Shown here one piece after another: positions 41,078 through 50,300 of a DNA stretch of 64,000 nt. The stretch is from Sphingomonas kyeonggiensis (GTDB taxonomy: Bacteria > Pseudomonadota > Alphaproteobacteria > Sphingomonadales > Sphingomonadaceae): NCBI RefSeq assembly GCF_014204495.1, contig NZ_JACHLN010000004.1, positions 496,001-560,000 on the forward strand, in the 5' to 3' direction. The translations under genes were made by a program, and so were the position numbers. Position 1 is the first letter of the stretch. Every line of letters starts with the position of its first letter. The notes beneath the pieces were generated by a model that saw nothing but the letters and a program-made list of their open reading frames with translations, was not told the origin of the DNA and made no database searches.

Positions 41078-43564
41078 ATGCATCTTCGTCTCTCCGCCTC
41101 CCTCGCCGCCCTCGCCTTCGGGCTGCTCGCGGCCGGCACCGCCCAGGCACAGCAGGCGGAGGCGCTGCCGGAAACCGTGGCGGAGGGCGAGAAGGCCGCG
41201 CCGAGCTATGAGCTGCAGGCGGGCAACGACACCGGCATCACGATCATCCGCGAGCAGGAGATCAAGGCGCGCGCGCCCGGATCGGGCGATGTGAACCAGC
41301 TGCTCAAGGCGCTGCCGACGGTCCAGTTCGATCGCGCCGAGGGCCGGGCATCGCGTGAGGACCTGCAGGACCTGCGCCCCGCCGACATCTCGATCTCGGG
41401 CGGGCGGACCTATGACAATCTCATCACCATCGACGGCATCGATGCCAATAGCCGGCTCGACATCACCCAGGACAACCCGCAGCACTTCGCCGAGCCGGTG
41501 GGCAATTCGGCGCAGAATCTGTGGCTCGATTCCAACCTGGTCGGCGAGATCGTGGTACGCGATTCGAACATCTCGGCCGAGTTCGGGCGCTTCACCGGCG
41601 GCGCGCTCGACATCCGCACCCGCGATCCCCGGCACAAGTTCGGCGGCTCGGCCACGGTCAGCTTCACCTCGGACGAGCTGGTCGATTACCGCATTTCCGA
41701 CGCGTCGCGCGCCGCGCTGAACGGCGCCGCGCTGCCCGACCGGCCGAGCTTCCGCAAATGGCGGTTCGGCGCGACTGTCGACGTGCCGGTCTCGGAGGAT
41801 GTCGCCTTCCTGATCGCCGCCAATCGCTCGCGGGCCGACGTCACCTATTATCGCGGCGCGGCCTATGGCTCGCGCCCCTATGGCCAGAGCAGCGTCAGCG
41901 ACAACCTGATGCTGCGCGGCGTCGCCGATCTGTCGCCGACGATGAAGCTGACCGCGCAGTTCACCTATTCGCCCTATGAAAGCGAATCCTCGGACGACAA
42001 TGGCGTCGACAATCTCCTCACGTCGAAGGGCGGCGGCCTGGCCGGGCAGTTGCAGCTCGAGAACAGCGGTGCGACGCGCTGGACGCTGAAGGCGCGGTTC
42101 AGCCACAATGATTCCGGGCGCACGGCGCCGCCGAACAATTACTCGATCCCCTCGACCAGCACCAATGGCGCGGTGTGCAGCAACGCGAACTGCACGATCG
42201 GCGGGTTCGGCAATGTCGACCAGTGGCAGGATAATTTCGGGCTCAGCTTCACCGCGGCGCGCGACATCGGCCCGGGCGAGCTGCGCGGCGGCATCGACTA
42301 TCAGCGGATCACCGCGATGCGCAGCCGGCCCGAGACCAACTATGCCTATTCGCGCCCGACCAGCGGCACCAACATCGTCTGCGCCAGCGGCGAGAGCCTG
42401 CTCTGCACGACGGGGCAATATGCGCTGGGCCAGTATAGCGAATATCGCGCCTATCGCGCCGAGGTCGAGCTCGACAGCATCGCCGGCTGGGCGGAATATT
42501 CGGTGAAGGCCGGGCCGGTCGATCTGCGCGGCGGCGTGCGCTACGACTATGAGAGCTTCCTGGGGAACCACAATTTCGCGCCGCGCCTGTCGGCCACGGT
42601 CGATCTGTGGAAGGGCTGGTCGCTCACCGGCGGCGCCAATCGCTATTATGGCCGTTCGATGCTCGCCTATGCACTGCGCGAGCAATATCCGGACAATTTC
42701 ACCTATCGCCGCAACGGGGTCAGCTCGGGCGGGCGGCTGACCTATTCGGACAGCGGCTGGACGCTCTACAGCACCACCCATTCGACGAGCTACGCCAATG
42801 CCGATCTCAAGACGCCCTATTCGGACGAACTGACCGGCGCGGTGACCGGCAAGGTGCTGGGCGGGACGGTGCGCCTCAAGGGCGTGTTCCGCTGGGCGAA
42901 GGACGAGTTCTCGCGCTCGGTGGCGACGCGGGTGACCGGCACGCTCGAGACCGGGGCCACCACGACCTACACGCTCTACACGCCGAACAATGACGGGCGC
43001 AGTCGCTACCGGGGCGGTTCGCTCGAATGGACCCGTGCCTTCGGCAAGCACAGCATCGCGGCGAACGTGAACTATTCCAAGGCCTATACCAGCAACACCG
43101 ACTACATGCTGACCAGCGACAATGTCGAGGATGCGGACGTGATGTACGTCTACAACGGCCAGCTGGTCTCGGCGCTGTCGATCCTCGACCAGAACCAGCG
43201 GCTGGAATTCGCCTCGCCGTTCATCGCCAACATGACCTGGACCGGGCGCTGGCTCGACGACCGGCTGACCACCAACGTCAATGCGCGCTTCCGCAACGGG
43301 TTCGACCGGATCGAGGATTCGGGCGTGAACCAGACGATCAACGGGGTCAGCTACGACGTGGTGGCGCTCAGGCACTACCGCGCCAGCCTCGACATGAACC
43401 TCAACGCGCAACTTGAGGTGATCCGCGGCAGGCTCGGCACGCTGACGCTCGATGCGCGCATTTCGAACCTGCTTAACCGCGTTCCGATGCAGGAGTACGC
43501 CCTGACTTCGAATCCCTACCAAACCGGCCGCTCGGCCTGGTTCGGCCTGTCGTACAAGTTCTGA
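41078..43564 (+). CDS. TonB-dependent receptor, probable iron-regulated
   Basis: An 828-aa outer-membrane receptor with a signal peptide (ending AGTAQAQQ, about residue 25), a plug domain (NQLLKALPTVQFDRAEG, SISGGRTYDNLITIDGIDAN, GRFTGGALDIRTRDPRHKFG) and a beta barrel ending SAWFGLSYKF. A Fur-like box lies upstream, suggesting import of iron or another metal complex. AGGGGT precedes the ATG. The stop shares a base with the ATG of a dihaem peroxidase (TGATG), which links receptor and peroxidase production tightly. The plug style is nearer to Oar-like/protein-interacting receptors than to known siderophore receptors, so the ligand remains open. Confidence 0.9.
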   Translation: MHLRLSASLAALAFGLLAAGTAQAQQAEALPETVAEGEKAAPSYELQAGNDTGITIIREQEIKARAPGSGDVNQLLKALPTVQFDRAEGRASREDLQDLRPADISISGGRTYDNLITIDGIDANSRLDITQDNPQHFAEPVGNSAQNLWLDSNLVGEIVVRDSNISAEFGRFTGGALDIRTRDPRHKFGGSATVSFTSDELVDYRISDASRAALNGAALPDRPSFRKWRFGATVDVPVSEDVAFLIAANRSRADVTYYRGAAYGSRPYGQSSVSDNLMLRGVADLSPTMKLTAQFTYSPYESESSDDNGVDNLLTSKGGGLAGQLQLENSGATRWTLKARFSHNDSGRTAPPNNYSIPSTSTNGAVCSNANCTIGGFGNVDQWQDNFGLSFTAARDIGPGELRGGIDYQRITAMRSRPETNYAYSRPTSGTNIVCASGESLLCTTGQYALGQYSEYRAYRAEVELDSIAGWAEYSVKAGPVDLRGGVRYDYESFLGNHNFAPRLSATVDLWKGWSLTGGANRYYGRSMLAYALREQYPDNFTYRRNGVSSGGRLTYSDSGWTLYSTTHSTSYANADLKTPYSDELTGAVTGKVLGGTVRLKGVFRWAKDEFSRSVATRVTGTLETGATTTYTLYTPNNDGRSRYRGGSLEWTRAFGKHSIAANVNYSKAYTSNTDYMLTSDNVEDADVMYVYNGQLVSALSILDQNQRLEFASPFIANMTWTGRWLDDRLTTNVNARFRNGFDRIEDSGVNQTINGVSYDVVALRHYRASLDMNLNAQLEVIRGRLGTLTLDARISNLLNRVPMQEYALTSNPYQTGRSAWFGLSYKF

Positions 43565-44643
43565 TGCGCGTGGAACGGGTTTCCCGTTTTGCCCTGCTGG
43601 GATCGACGCTGCTGTTCCTGACGGCGGCGTTCCGGCAGGACGCGGAGCCGGTCGATCTGCGCCGGGCCTATGCCGGGCCGGTGTCGAGCTGGCCGAAGGC
43701 GGAAGTCGATCCGGGGGTGGAATTCGTCGAGTTCGGCCCCCTGCCGCCGGCCCAGCGCCCCGCCGGCGTGGATGCCGAGCGGGTGGCCTTGGGCGCGCGG
43801 CTGTTCAACGAGCCGCGGCTCTCGGCTTCCGGGCAGTTCGCCTGCGCATCGTGCCATGCCCGCGAGCTGGGGTTCGGCGACGGGTTGAAGACGTCGTTCG
43901 GGCATGACCGCCAGCGCGGCCAGCGCAACGCGCCGAGCCTGTTCGCCGCGGGCTATATGCGCAGCCTGTTCTGGGACGGACGCAGCCCGACGCTGGAGCA
44001 CCAGGCGCTGCAGCCGATCCCGAACCTGGTCGAGATGGCGGCCAAGCCGGGACGGGTCGAGCACTGGATTAATGGCGAGAAGGACTATCGCGACGCCTTC
44101 CGGCAGGCGTTCGGGGTCAAGCGTATCCGGATGGACGACATTGCCCGGGCGATCGCGAGCTTCGAGCGCACCTTGCGGCCGCCGACCAGCCCCTGGGACC
44201 GGGTGTTCACCCGCGGCACCGCGTCGATGACCGACCAGCAGCTGCTAGGCCTGCACCTGTTCCGCACCAAGGCGCGCTGCGCGAACTGCCATAACGGGCC
44301 GCTCCTGACCGACCAGAAGTTCCACAACCTCGGCATCAGCTTCTACGGCCGCCGGCTCGAGGATGTCGGGCGCTTCGGCGTGACGCACGATCCAATCGAT
44401 GTCGGCCGGTTCCGTACGCCCTCGCTGCGCGCGCTGCGGCGGACCGGGCCCTATATGCACAACGGCATCTTCCCCACCCTGGCCGGGGTGGTGAACCTCT
44501 ATGCCGCGGGCGGCGGGGTCGATCGCAAGGTGCAGAGCGCCACCACCAAGGCGCCGCCACCCCAGCCCGACCCGCAGTTGAAGAAAGTGGCGCTCACCGC
44601 CGAGGAACGCGCCGCGCTCGTGGCGTTTCTCGAGATGTTGTGA
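43564..44643 (+). CDS. Dihaem cytochrome c peroxidase (MauG/CCP family)
   Basis: A 359-aa exported dihaem protein: an N-terminal signal or anchor (FALLGSTLLFLTAAF), then the haem c motifs CASCH (about residues 97-101) and CANCH (about 239-243), with RNAPSLFAAGYMRSLFWDGR between. It either reduces periplasmic peroxide or, as in MauG/MbnH-type enzymes, oxidises a partner protein. The ATG overlaps the receptor stop, and receptor/dihaem pairs are known for metal acquisition (MbnH), so oxidative release or processing of the imported metal complex is an option. It ends three bases before the convergent TonB gene. Confidence 0.88.
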   Translation: MRVERVSRFALLGSTLLFLTAAFRQDAEPVDLRRAYAGPVSSWPKAEVDPGVEFVEFGPLPPAQRPAGVDAERVALGARLFNEPRLSASGQFACASCHARELGFGDGLKTSFGHDRQRGQRNAPSLFAAGYMRSLFWDGRSPTLEHQALQPIPNLVEMAAKPGRVEHWINGEKDYRDAFRQAFGVKRIRMDDIARAIASFERTLRPPTSPWDRVFTRGTASMTDQQLLGLHLFRTKARCANCHNGPLLTDQKFHNLGISFYGRRLEDVGRFGVTHDPIDVGRFRTPSLRALRRTGPYMHNGIFPTLAGVVNLYAAGGGVDRKVQSATTKAPPPQPDPQLKKVALTAEERAALVAFLEML

Positions 44644-44646
44644 GCC

Positions 44647-45339
44647 TCAGCGCGAGCGATAGGTCATCGGGATGCGGAAGACACGCGGCTCCCCTCGCGG
44701 CGGCGGGGGGAGAAGCGTGGCCTGCACCTGCGCCAACGCCAGGCGATCGAGCGCCGCATTCTCGGAGGATATCGCGACAACCGCATAGACCCGGCCGCGG
44801 GACGAGACCTTCAGTTCCACCACCACGGTACCGGTAAGCCCCGCGCGTGCCAGCTCGGCCGGATAGCTCTGCCGCGCCCGGATCTCGCGGAAGACGGCGC
44901 GGCCATATTGGTCGGCCTCCTCGCGGCGCTCGGTCGGCTTGGCTGCACGACCGCTTTCCGCGCCGGTGGATGTCGGGCGCGCTGGGTTCTCGGCTGCGGC
45001 AGGCGCTGCCTGGATAGGCCCTGCGACGGCAAGCGTCGCCGGCGGCGCCAATGCGGCTTCCACCGCCCGCACCGGCTTCGGAGCAACCACCGGCACGGGC
45101 GACGGCGCGGAAATAGCCGGCTGCACGACGGATCGGATTGCAGTTTCGGAATCAGGCTCGGGTTCGGGTGCGATGCTCTCGGCGGAAACGTCGAAGATCC
45201 GCATTGCGCGGGTGCTGGCGGTCTGCGGCATCGGCGCGGCGAACAGCGCGAGAACCGCCCCGAGCGGCGCGGCCGTCAGCAGCAGGGTAAGGGTGACGGC
45301 GCCGGACCGTTCCGACAATGAGCGTTTGGGTGAATACAC
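44647..45339 (-). CDS. tonB: TonB energy transducer
   Basis: A 230-aa TonB protein that couples the proton-motive ExbBD complex to outer-membrane receptors. It has one N-terminal membrane helix (VTLTLLLTAAPLGAVLALFA, about 15-34), a proline/alanine-rich periplasmic spacer (about 55-130) and a C-terminal TonB domain (SYPAELARAGLTGTVVVELK, then VVAISSENAALDRLAL). The start is GTG at 45339 without a good ribosome site, so a slightly different start is possible. exbB and exbD are not adjacent. It is convergent with the receptor/peroxidase pair and follows moeA by 40 bases on the same strand. Confidence 0.85.
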   Translation of the reverse strand: MYSPKRSLSERSGAVTLTLLLTAAPLGAVLALFAAPMPQTASTRAMRIFDVSAESIAPEPEPDSETAIRSVVQPAISAPSPVPVVAPKPVRAVEAALAPPATLAVAGPIQAAPAAAENPARPTSTGAESGRAAKPTERREEADQYGRAVFREIRARQSYPAELARAGLTGTVVVELKVSSRGRVYAVVAISSENAALDRLALAQVQATLLPPPPRGEPRVFRIPMTYRSR

Positions 45340-45379
45340 GCGCGCGCATTATCGCGAACGCGTCGCAATAACAACAAAA

Positions 45380-46612
45380 TCAGAAGCGGAGCGAGGACAT
45401 TGTGCTGCCGGCCGCCAACGCCGGTTCGCCCGGCAAGCGGCGGACCAGCATGTCGGCGCGCGCAAGCATGGACTGGCCCGAGGCGGATTGCCCCGCGATC
45501 ACCTGCACACCCGCATCGGCCCGCTCGGCGCACAGAAAGGCTTCGCGGTCGCCATTGGCTTCGATGCCCTGCGTCAACGGCAGGCTTTCCCAGCGGAGCG
45601 CCGCCTGCACGCCACGACCGCCCAATCCGGCGAGCAGGGGCGCGAGGAACAGGCGTGCGACCGTCATCGCCGCGGTCGGGTTCCCCGGCAGGCCGAGCAC
45701 CAGCCTGGTACCGATCCGCCCGAGCCAGACGGGCTTGCCCGGCTTGATCGCGACATCGGCGAACAGCAGCTCGAGGCCCAGTGGCAGGAGCGCCGACCTG
45801 GCGAAGTCACGATCCCCGCGCGAGGCGCCACCACACAGGACAAGGACATCGGCATCCGCCAGCGCAGCCTCGGCCGCGGCGACGAGCAGCGCCTCGTCGT
45901 CACGCACCTGCACGGCGCCGAGCGGCCTGGCGCCCCATTGGCGCGCCAACAGCAGCACGGCTTCGGACAGGCTGTCGGGGATGCCGCCCCTCGCCCGCGC
46001 CTCGCCGGCGGGTACCAGTTCATCGCCGGTCGCGATCACACGGACGCGCGGCGCGCGCCAGACAATGAGTTCCGCTGCATCGGCGGCGGCGGCAACCACG
46101 AGCGCGCGTGGATCGAGAAGCTTGCCCGCCGGCAGCACGACCGTTCCGGCGACGGTATCCGATCCTCGCAACCGGACATGGGGCTTGGCGGGAACCGCGC
46201 CGTCGAGCGTGGCGATCGAAGCTTCGGCGCTGACCAACTCGCGCATCAACACCCGGTCGGCGCCGGCGGGCATCAGCGCGCCGGTCATGATCCGGACCGC
46301 CTCGCCGGACCCGATCACACCATGAAAAGGCGCGCCCGGATAGGCAGCACCGATCACGGCAAATCGGCGCCAGCCGGCAGCAAGATCCGCTTCACGCACC
46401 GCAAAACCGTCCATTGCAGCAAGATCCCGAGCCGGGATGTCCATCGCCGCACGGACCGGTTCGGCGAGCACGCGCCTGCCCGCCCTGGCCAGCGACACGC
46501 GTTCCGTGCCCAGTGGCTGGGCAACCGCGGCGAGGATCGCCTGGGCGGCATCGAACCGCAGCGCGGCGCCACAAGGCACGCGCTCGTCGATCGGCACCCG
46601 GACATGCTTCAC
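45380..46612 (-). CDS. moeA: Molybdopterin molybdenumtransferase MoeA
   Basis: A 410-aa MoeA that inserts molybdate into adenylylated molybdopterin to make the cofactor needed by the nitrate reductase upstream. The PARDLAAMDGFAVRE block, SGEAVRIMTGALMPAGAD, the MoCF domain (VRVIATGDELVPAGE to DADVLVLCGGASRGD) and the GLPGNPTAAMTVARLFL segment are conserved. The start is GTG at 46612, overlapping the cobA stop as GTGA. It is the last gene of the nitrate-assimilation operon, a placement that matches cofactor supply to demand. Confidence 0.92.
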   Translation of the reverse strand: MKHVRVPIDERVPCGAALRFDAAQAILAAVAQPLGTERVSLARAGRRVLAEPVRAAMDIPARDLAAMDGFAVREADLAAGWRRFAVIGAAYPGAPFHGVIGSGEAVRIMTGALMPAGADRVLMRELVSAEASIATLDGAVPAKPHVRLRGSDTVAGTVVLPAGKLLDPRALVVAAAADAAELIVWRAPRVRVIATGDELVPAGEARARGGIPDSLSEAVLLLARQWGARPLGAVQVRDDEALLVAAAEAALADADVLVLCGGASRGDRDFARSALLPLGLELLFADVAIKPGKPVWLGRIGTRLVLGLPGNPTAAMTVARLFLAPLLAGLGGRGVQAALRWESLPLTQGIEANGDREAFLCAERADAGVQVIAGQSASGQSMLARADMLVRRLPGEPALAAGSTMSSLRF

Positions 46613-47379
46613 TGCGCTTGCTCCGCCAGCATCGCAGCCAACTGGCCGCCGGTGCTTGCCACCGCCGCGCCAACCAGAAGCAGGGTCGGCTTGTCCTCCG
46701 CGATTGCCGCAGCCGCGATCGGCAGCAGGTCGAGCCGGGTGTGGAGCAGCCGTTCGCCCGGCAGACTGATGTCGCAGGCGATCAGCACCGGCGTCGCCCG
46801 GTCCAGTCCCGCCGCAACCAGCTGGCGGCTGATTTCACCCGCGGCACCGCGCCCCATATAAAAGGCCGTCGTGGCGGCGGGATCGGCGAGCGCCGCCCAG
46901 TCGAGCGCCAGCTTCTCGCCGGCCCGGACATGCGCGGTGACGAACTGGACGCGGCGCGCCAGGCCCCGCAACGACAGCGAGATGCCGGCCGAGGCCGCCG
47001 CCGCGCTCGCCGCGGTGATGCCGGGACAGATGCGTGCGCGAACGCCGACAGCGGCTAGCGCCGTGATCTCCTCGGTCGAGCGGCCGAAGACCGAGGGATC
47101 GCCGCCCTTCAACCGCACCACCTTCTCGCCGTCCAGCGCGGCCTCGACGAGCAACGCATCGATCGTGCCCTGGTCCTTCGAATGCCGGCCCGATCGCTTG
47201 CCGACGGGCACACGGCGTACATGTTCGGGGATCAGCGCCAGCACGCCGGGGCCGACCAGCGCGTCATAGAAGACCACACTCGCGGCGCGCAGCAGCCGCT
47301 CGGCCTTGCGGGTGAGCAGATCGGGATCGCCCGGCCCGGCACCGACCAGCCAGACTTCGCCCGGAAGAAACTCATCCAT
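46609..47379 (-). CDS. cobA: Uroporphyrinogen-III C-methyltransferase
   Basis: A 256-aa SUMT that methylates uroporphyrinogen III twice to precorrin-2, the branch point to sirohaem for nitrite reductase. It has the motifs VGAGPGDPDLLTRKAERLL (N-terminal), GKRSGRHSKDQ, RLKGGDPSVFGR and the C-terminal SAM-binding part. It lacks the dehydrogenase/chelatase domain of CysG, so those steps must be encoded elsewhere. The ATG overlaps the nasA stop by eight bases. It is in the nas operon between nasA and moeA. Confidence 0.93.
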   Translation of the reverse strand: MDEFLPGEVWLVGAGPGDPDLLTRKAERLLRAASVVFYDALVGPGVLALIPEHVRRVPVGKRSGRHSKDQGTIDALLVEAALDGEKVVRLKGGDPSVFGRSTEEITALAAVGVRARICPGITAASAAAASAGISLSLRGLARRVQFVTAHVRAGEKLALDWAALADPAATTAFYMGRGAAGEISRQLVAAGLDRATPVLIACDISLPGERLLHTRLDLLPIAAAAIAEDKPTLLLVGAAVASTGGQLAAMLAEQAQ

Positions 47380-49960
47380 TGGCGGCACTCCTGTTTTCGT
47401 CGAGGATCCGGCGGATCGCGGGGCGGCACGAACCGCAATTGGTACCCGCCGACAGAGCCGCGCCCACCGCCTCGACCGTGGTGAGCCGCTGGCTGCCGAT
47501 CGCCGCGACGATGGTCTTGAGGCCGACATCGAAGCACAGGCAGATGATCGGCCCGCGATCCTCGCGCGCGCCGGGCGGTGCGCCGGCGAGCAAGGCAGCG
47601 GTGGCGGCCTGGCCGAGCTGTTCGACCAGCCATTCACGCCTGGGCAGGAGCCCACGTTCGGTGCGGAACAGCGCCGCGACCAGCCGGCCGTCGCGCATCA
47701 CCGCAACCCGGTGCGATCCGCGGGCACGGTCGAAGCTCTCGACCCGTTCGCCGCGCGGCAACCTGGCTTCGATCGCCTGTGCATCGCCGTCGCCGGCGAG
47801 CTCGTAGAGCGCGCCGCCGGGCACCGAGACGCGGGTGGCCCAAAGGCAATCCGGGCGGTCCATTGCTTCGGTAGTGATCAGGAAGCCGCGCCAGGCGGGA
47901 GCGACCGCCTCGATCTTCGCCGGCGTCGATTTGAAGCCGGGCTGGCCCGAATGCGGATCGACCAGCGGGCGGGGAAGCAGGCCGGTGCGGCCGCCAGTGG
48001 ACTGCCGGTCGGTCCAGTGGATCGGCGTGAAGATCTCGCTCCGGCGCTGGCCGGTGCTGAACTGGACACGGAACAGGCTCGCGCCCTGCGGGGTCGAAAC
48101 GCGGGCGAGGCCGCCGTCCTCCAGGCCATGGGCGGCGGCATCCTCGGGATGAACCTCGACCAGGGGCTCTTCGCGGTGGCGCGAGAGCTTGGGGCTGAGC
48201 CCGGTGCGCGTCATCGTGTGCCACTGGTCGCGGTAGCGACCGGTGTTGAGCGTCAGCGGCCAGTTGGCGAGGGGTGCAGGCAGCGGCATTTGCGCCACCG
48301 GCACCAGCCGCGCGCGGCCATCGGGCGTCGGGAAGCGGCCATCGGCAAAGGCATCACCGCCCCAGCGGAACGGCGCCATCGTCTCGTAATCGGCATTGCC
48401 GATCGCGACCTTGTCACCCAGGTCGAACAGCCGGGCACCGTCATTCTGATAGGCGGAAAGCCGGGCATGCTCGCGGAAGATGTCGGCGGGGCGAGCATAG
48501 GCGAAGTCGCCGGGCCAGCCCATGCGACGGCCGACTTCCTTGATGATCCACCAGTCGGGCCTTGCCTCGCCGGGCGCTTCGAACAAGGCGCGCTGGCGGC
48601 TGACCCGGCGTTCCGAATTGGTGACCGTACCGTCCTTCTCGCCCCAGCCGGTGGCGGGCAGGCGGACATTGGCGAAGGGGGTGCAGTCGGTTTCGGCGAT
48701 CACGTCCGAGATTACGACGAAGGGGCAGCGGGCGAGCGCATCGCGGACGGCGCCGGCATCGGGCATCGAGACCGCCGGGTTGGTCGCCATGATCCACAGC
48801 GCCTTGATCCGGCCCTCGCCCATCGCGCGGAACAGATCGACTGCCTTGAGGCCGGGCTTGGGCGCGATCGTGGGCGATGCCCAGAAGCGCTGGACGCGTG
48901 CGCGGTTCCCGGGCGCGAAATCCATGTGCGAGGCAAGGCTTGAGGCCAGTCCGCCGACTTCGCGCCCGCCCATCGCATTGGGCTGGCCGGTGATCGAGAA
49001 GGGCGCGGCACCCGGCTTGCCGATCCGGCCGGTGGCGAGGTGCAGGTTGAGGATCGCGTTGACCTGGTCGGTACCGCGGATCGACTGGTTGATGCCCTGG
49101 CTGAACAGCGTGATCGTGCGCGGATGCGCGGCGAACAGCTCATAGAAGCGCCTGAGGTCGGCGGCCGGCACTTCGCATGTCCGTGCCACCGACCACAGGT
49201 CGCTTCCCTCTCCAACGCTGTCCCAGAAATTCTCGGGCACGCTGACGCTCGCGGCGAGATAGGCCTCGTCGACCAGACCGGCTTCGCGGCAATGGGCGAG
49301 CAGCCCGTTCATCAGCGCGACGTCGCTGCCGGGCCGGATGGCGAGGTGCAGGTCGGCCCCCTCGCAGGTCTCGGTACGGCGCGGATCGATCACCACCAGC
49401 TTGGCCCCTGCATCGCAGCGCGCGCGGATCCGCTGATAGACGATCGGGTGACACCAGGCGGTGTTCGAGCCGACCAGGATGATCAGGTCGGCGGCGTCGA
49501 GATCGTCATAGCTGGCCGGCACGACATCCTCGCCGAATGCGCGGACATGGCCGGCGACCGCGCTCGACATGCAGAGCCGCGAATTGGTGTCGATGTTGCC
49601 CGAGCCGATAAAGCCCTTCATCAGCTTGTTGGCGACGTAATAGTCCTCGGTCAGCAACTGGCCGGAGACGTAGAAGGCGACGCTGTCCGGCCCATGCTCG
49701 GCGATCGCCTGGCGGAAGCGCTTGGCGACCAGGTCGAGCGCCTTGTCCCAGCTTGCACGGCGCTTGCCGATCATCGGGTGGAGAAGGCGTCCTTCGAGCC
49801 CGACCGTCTCGCCAAGATGCGTGCCCTTGGAGCAGAGCCGGCCATGATTGGCGGGATGCTCGGGATCGCCCTTGATCTCGACCGAGCGGGCACCGGTGCG
49901 CGTCGCGACGATCCCGCAGCCGACGCCGCAATAGGCGCAGGTGGTGCGGGTCGCCGTCAT
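47372..49960 (-). CDS. nasA: Assimilatory nitrate reductase, catalytic subunit
   Basis: An 862-aa cytoplasmic molybdenum enzyme reducing nitrate to nitrite. The N-terminal [4Fe-4S] ligands are CAYCGVGC (C8, C11, C15) and C43, followed by the molybdopterin domains (SGQLLTEDYYVANKLMKGF, RLCMSSAVAGH, GSNTAWCHP). A BFD-like [2Fe-2S] domain at the C-terminus (CLCFDVGLK then GTNCGSCRPAIRRIL) supplies a second cluster, as in NasA/NasC proteins. There is no Tat signal, consistent with a cytoplasmic location. It starts directly after nirD in the operon. Confidence 0.95.
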   Translation of the reverse strand: MTATRTTCAYCGVGCGIVATRTGARSVEIKGDPEHPANHGRLCSKGTHLGETVGLEGRLLHPMIGKRRASWDKALDLVAKRFRQAIAEHGPDSVAFYVSGQLLTEDYYVANKLMKGFIGSGNIDTNSRLCMSSAVAGHVRAFGEDVVPASYDDLDAADLIILVGSNTAWCHPIVYQRIRARCDAGAKLVVIDPRRTETCEGADLHLAIRPGSDVALMNGLLAHCREAGLVDEAYLAASVSVPENFWDSVGEGSDLWSVARTCEVPAADLRRFYELFAAHPRTITLFSQGINQSIRGTDQVNAILNLHLATGRIGKPGAAPFSITGQPNAMGGREVGGLASSLASHMDFAPGNRARVQRFWASPTIAPKPGLKAVDLFRAMGEGRIKALWIMATNPAVSMPDAGAVRDALARCPFVVISDVIAETDCTPFANVRLPATGWGEKDGTVTNSERRVSRQRALFEAPGEARPDWWIIKEVGRRMGWPGDFAYARPADIFREHARLSAYQNDGARLFDLGDKVAIGNADYETMAPFRWGGDAFADGRFPTPDGRARLVPVAQMPLPAPLANWPLTLNTGRYRDQWHTMTRTGLSPKLSRHREEPLVEVHPEDAAAHGLEDGGLARVSTPQGASLFRVQFSTGQRRSEIFTPIHWTDRQSTGGRTGLLPRPLVDPHSGQPGFKSTPAKIEAVAPAWRGFLITTEAMDRPDCLWATRVSVPGGALYELAGDGDAQAIEARLPRGERVESFDRARGSHRVAVMRDGRLVAALFRTERGLLPRREWLVEQLGQAATAALLAGAPPGAREDRGPIICLCFDVGLKTIVAAIGSQRLTTVEAVGAALSAGTNCGSCRPAIRRILDENRSAANG

Positions 49961-49961
49961 G

Positions 49962-50300
49962 CTATGCCGCCGCCTTCAGCGTGCTCGCGCGGCAGATCAG
50001 CACGCGGCCGGCGCTGATCTTGACCGGGATCACCGGGGTGCAGCCCTTGTCCTCGCCCTGCGCCTGGCCGGTCGCCAGTGCGATGTTCCAATTGTGCAGC
50101 GGGCAGGCGACGCTGTGGCCATGGACGATGCCCTGGCTGAGCGGGCCGCCCTTGTGCGGGCAGCGATTGACCAGCGCGAACACCTTGTCGTCGCCGGTGC
50201 GGAACACCGCGATCTCCTCGCCGCCCTCGACCGGAATGGTGCGGCTGCCGCGCACCGGGATCTCCTGCAGCCAGCCGATATCAAGCCATTCGCCGATCAT
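49962..50300 (-). CDS. nirD: Nitrite reductase small subunit NirD
   Basis: A 112-aa Rieske-fold subunit of NADH-dependent nitrite reductase. It retains both cluster ligand pairs, CPHKG and CPLHNW (C-x-H and C-x2-H), so a [2Fe-2S] cluster is likely bound. The start at 50300 overlaps the nirB stop as ATGA, indicating coupled 1:1 production, and nasA starts right after its stop. Confidence 0.93.
   Translation of the reverse strand: MIGEWLDIGWLQEIPVRGSRTIPVEGGEEIAVFRTGDDKVFALVNRCPHKGGPLSQGIVHGHSVACPLHNWNIALATGQAQGEDKGCTPVIPVKISAGRVLICRASTLKAAA

Noticed and set aside
41042..43522. An 826-codon open frame antisense to the second TonB receptor
   Set aside because: Same shadow effect; low-complexity composition and no start signal or motif.
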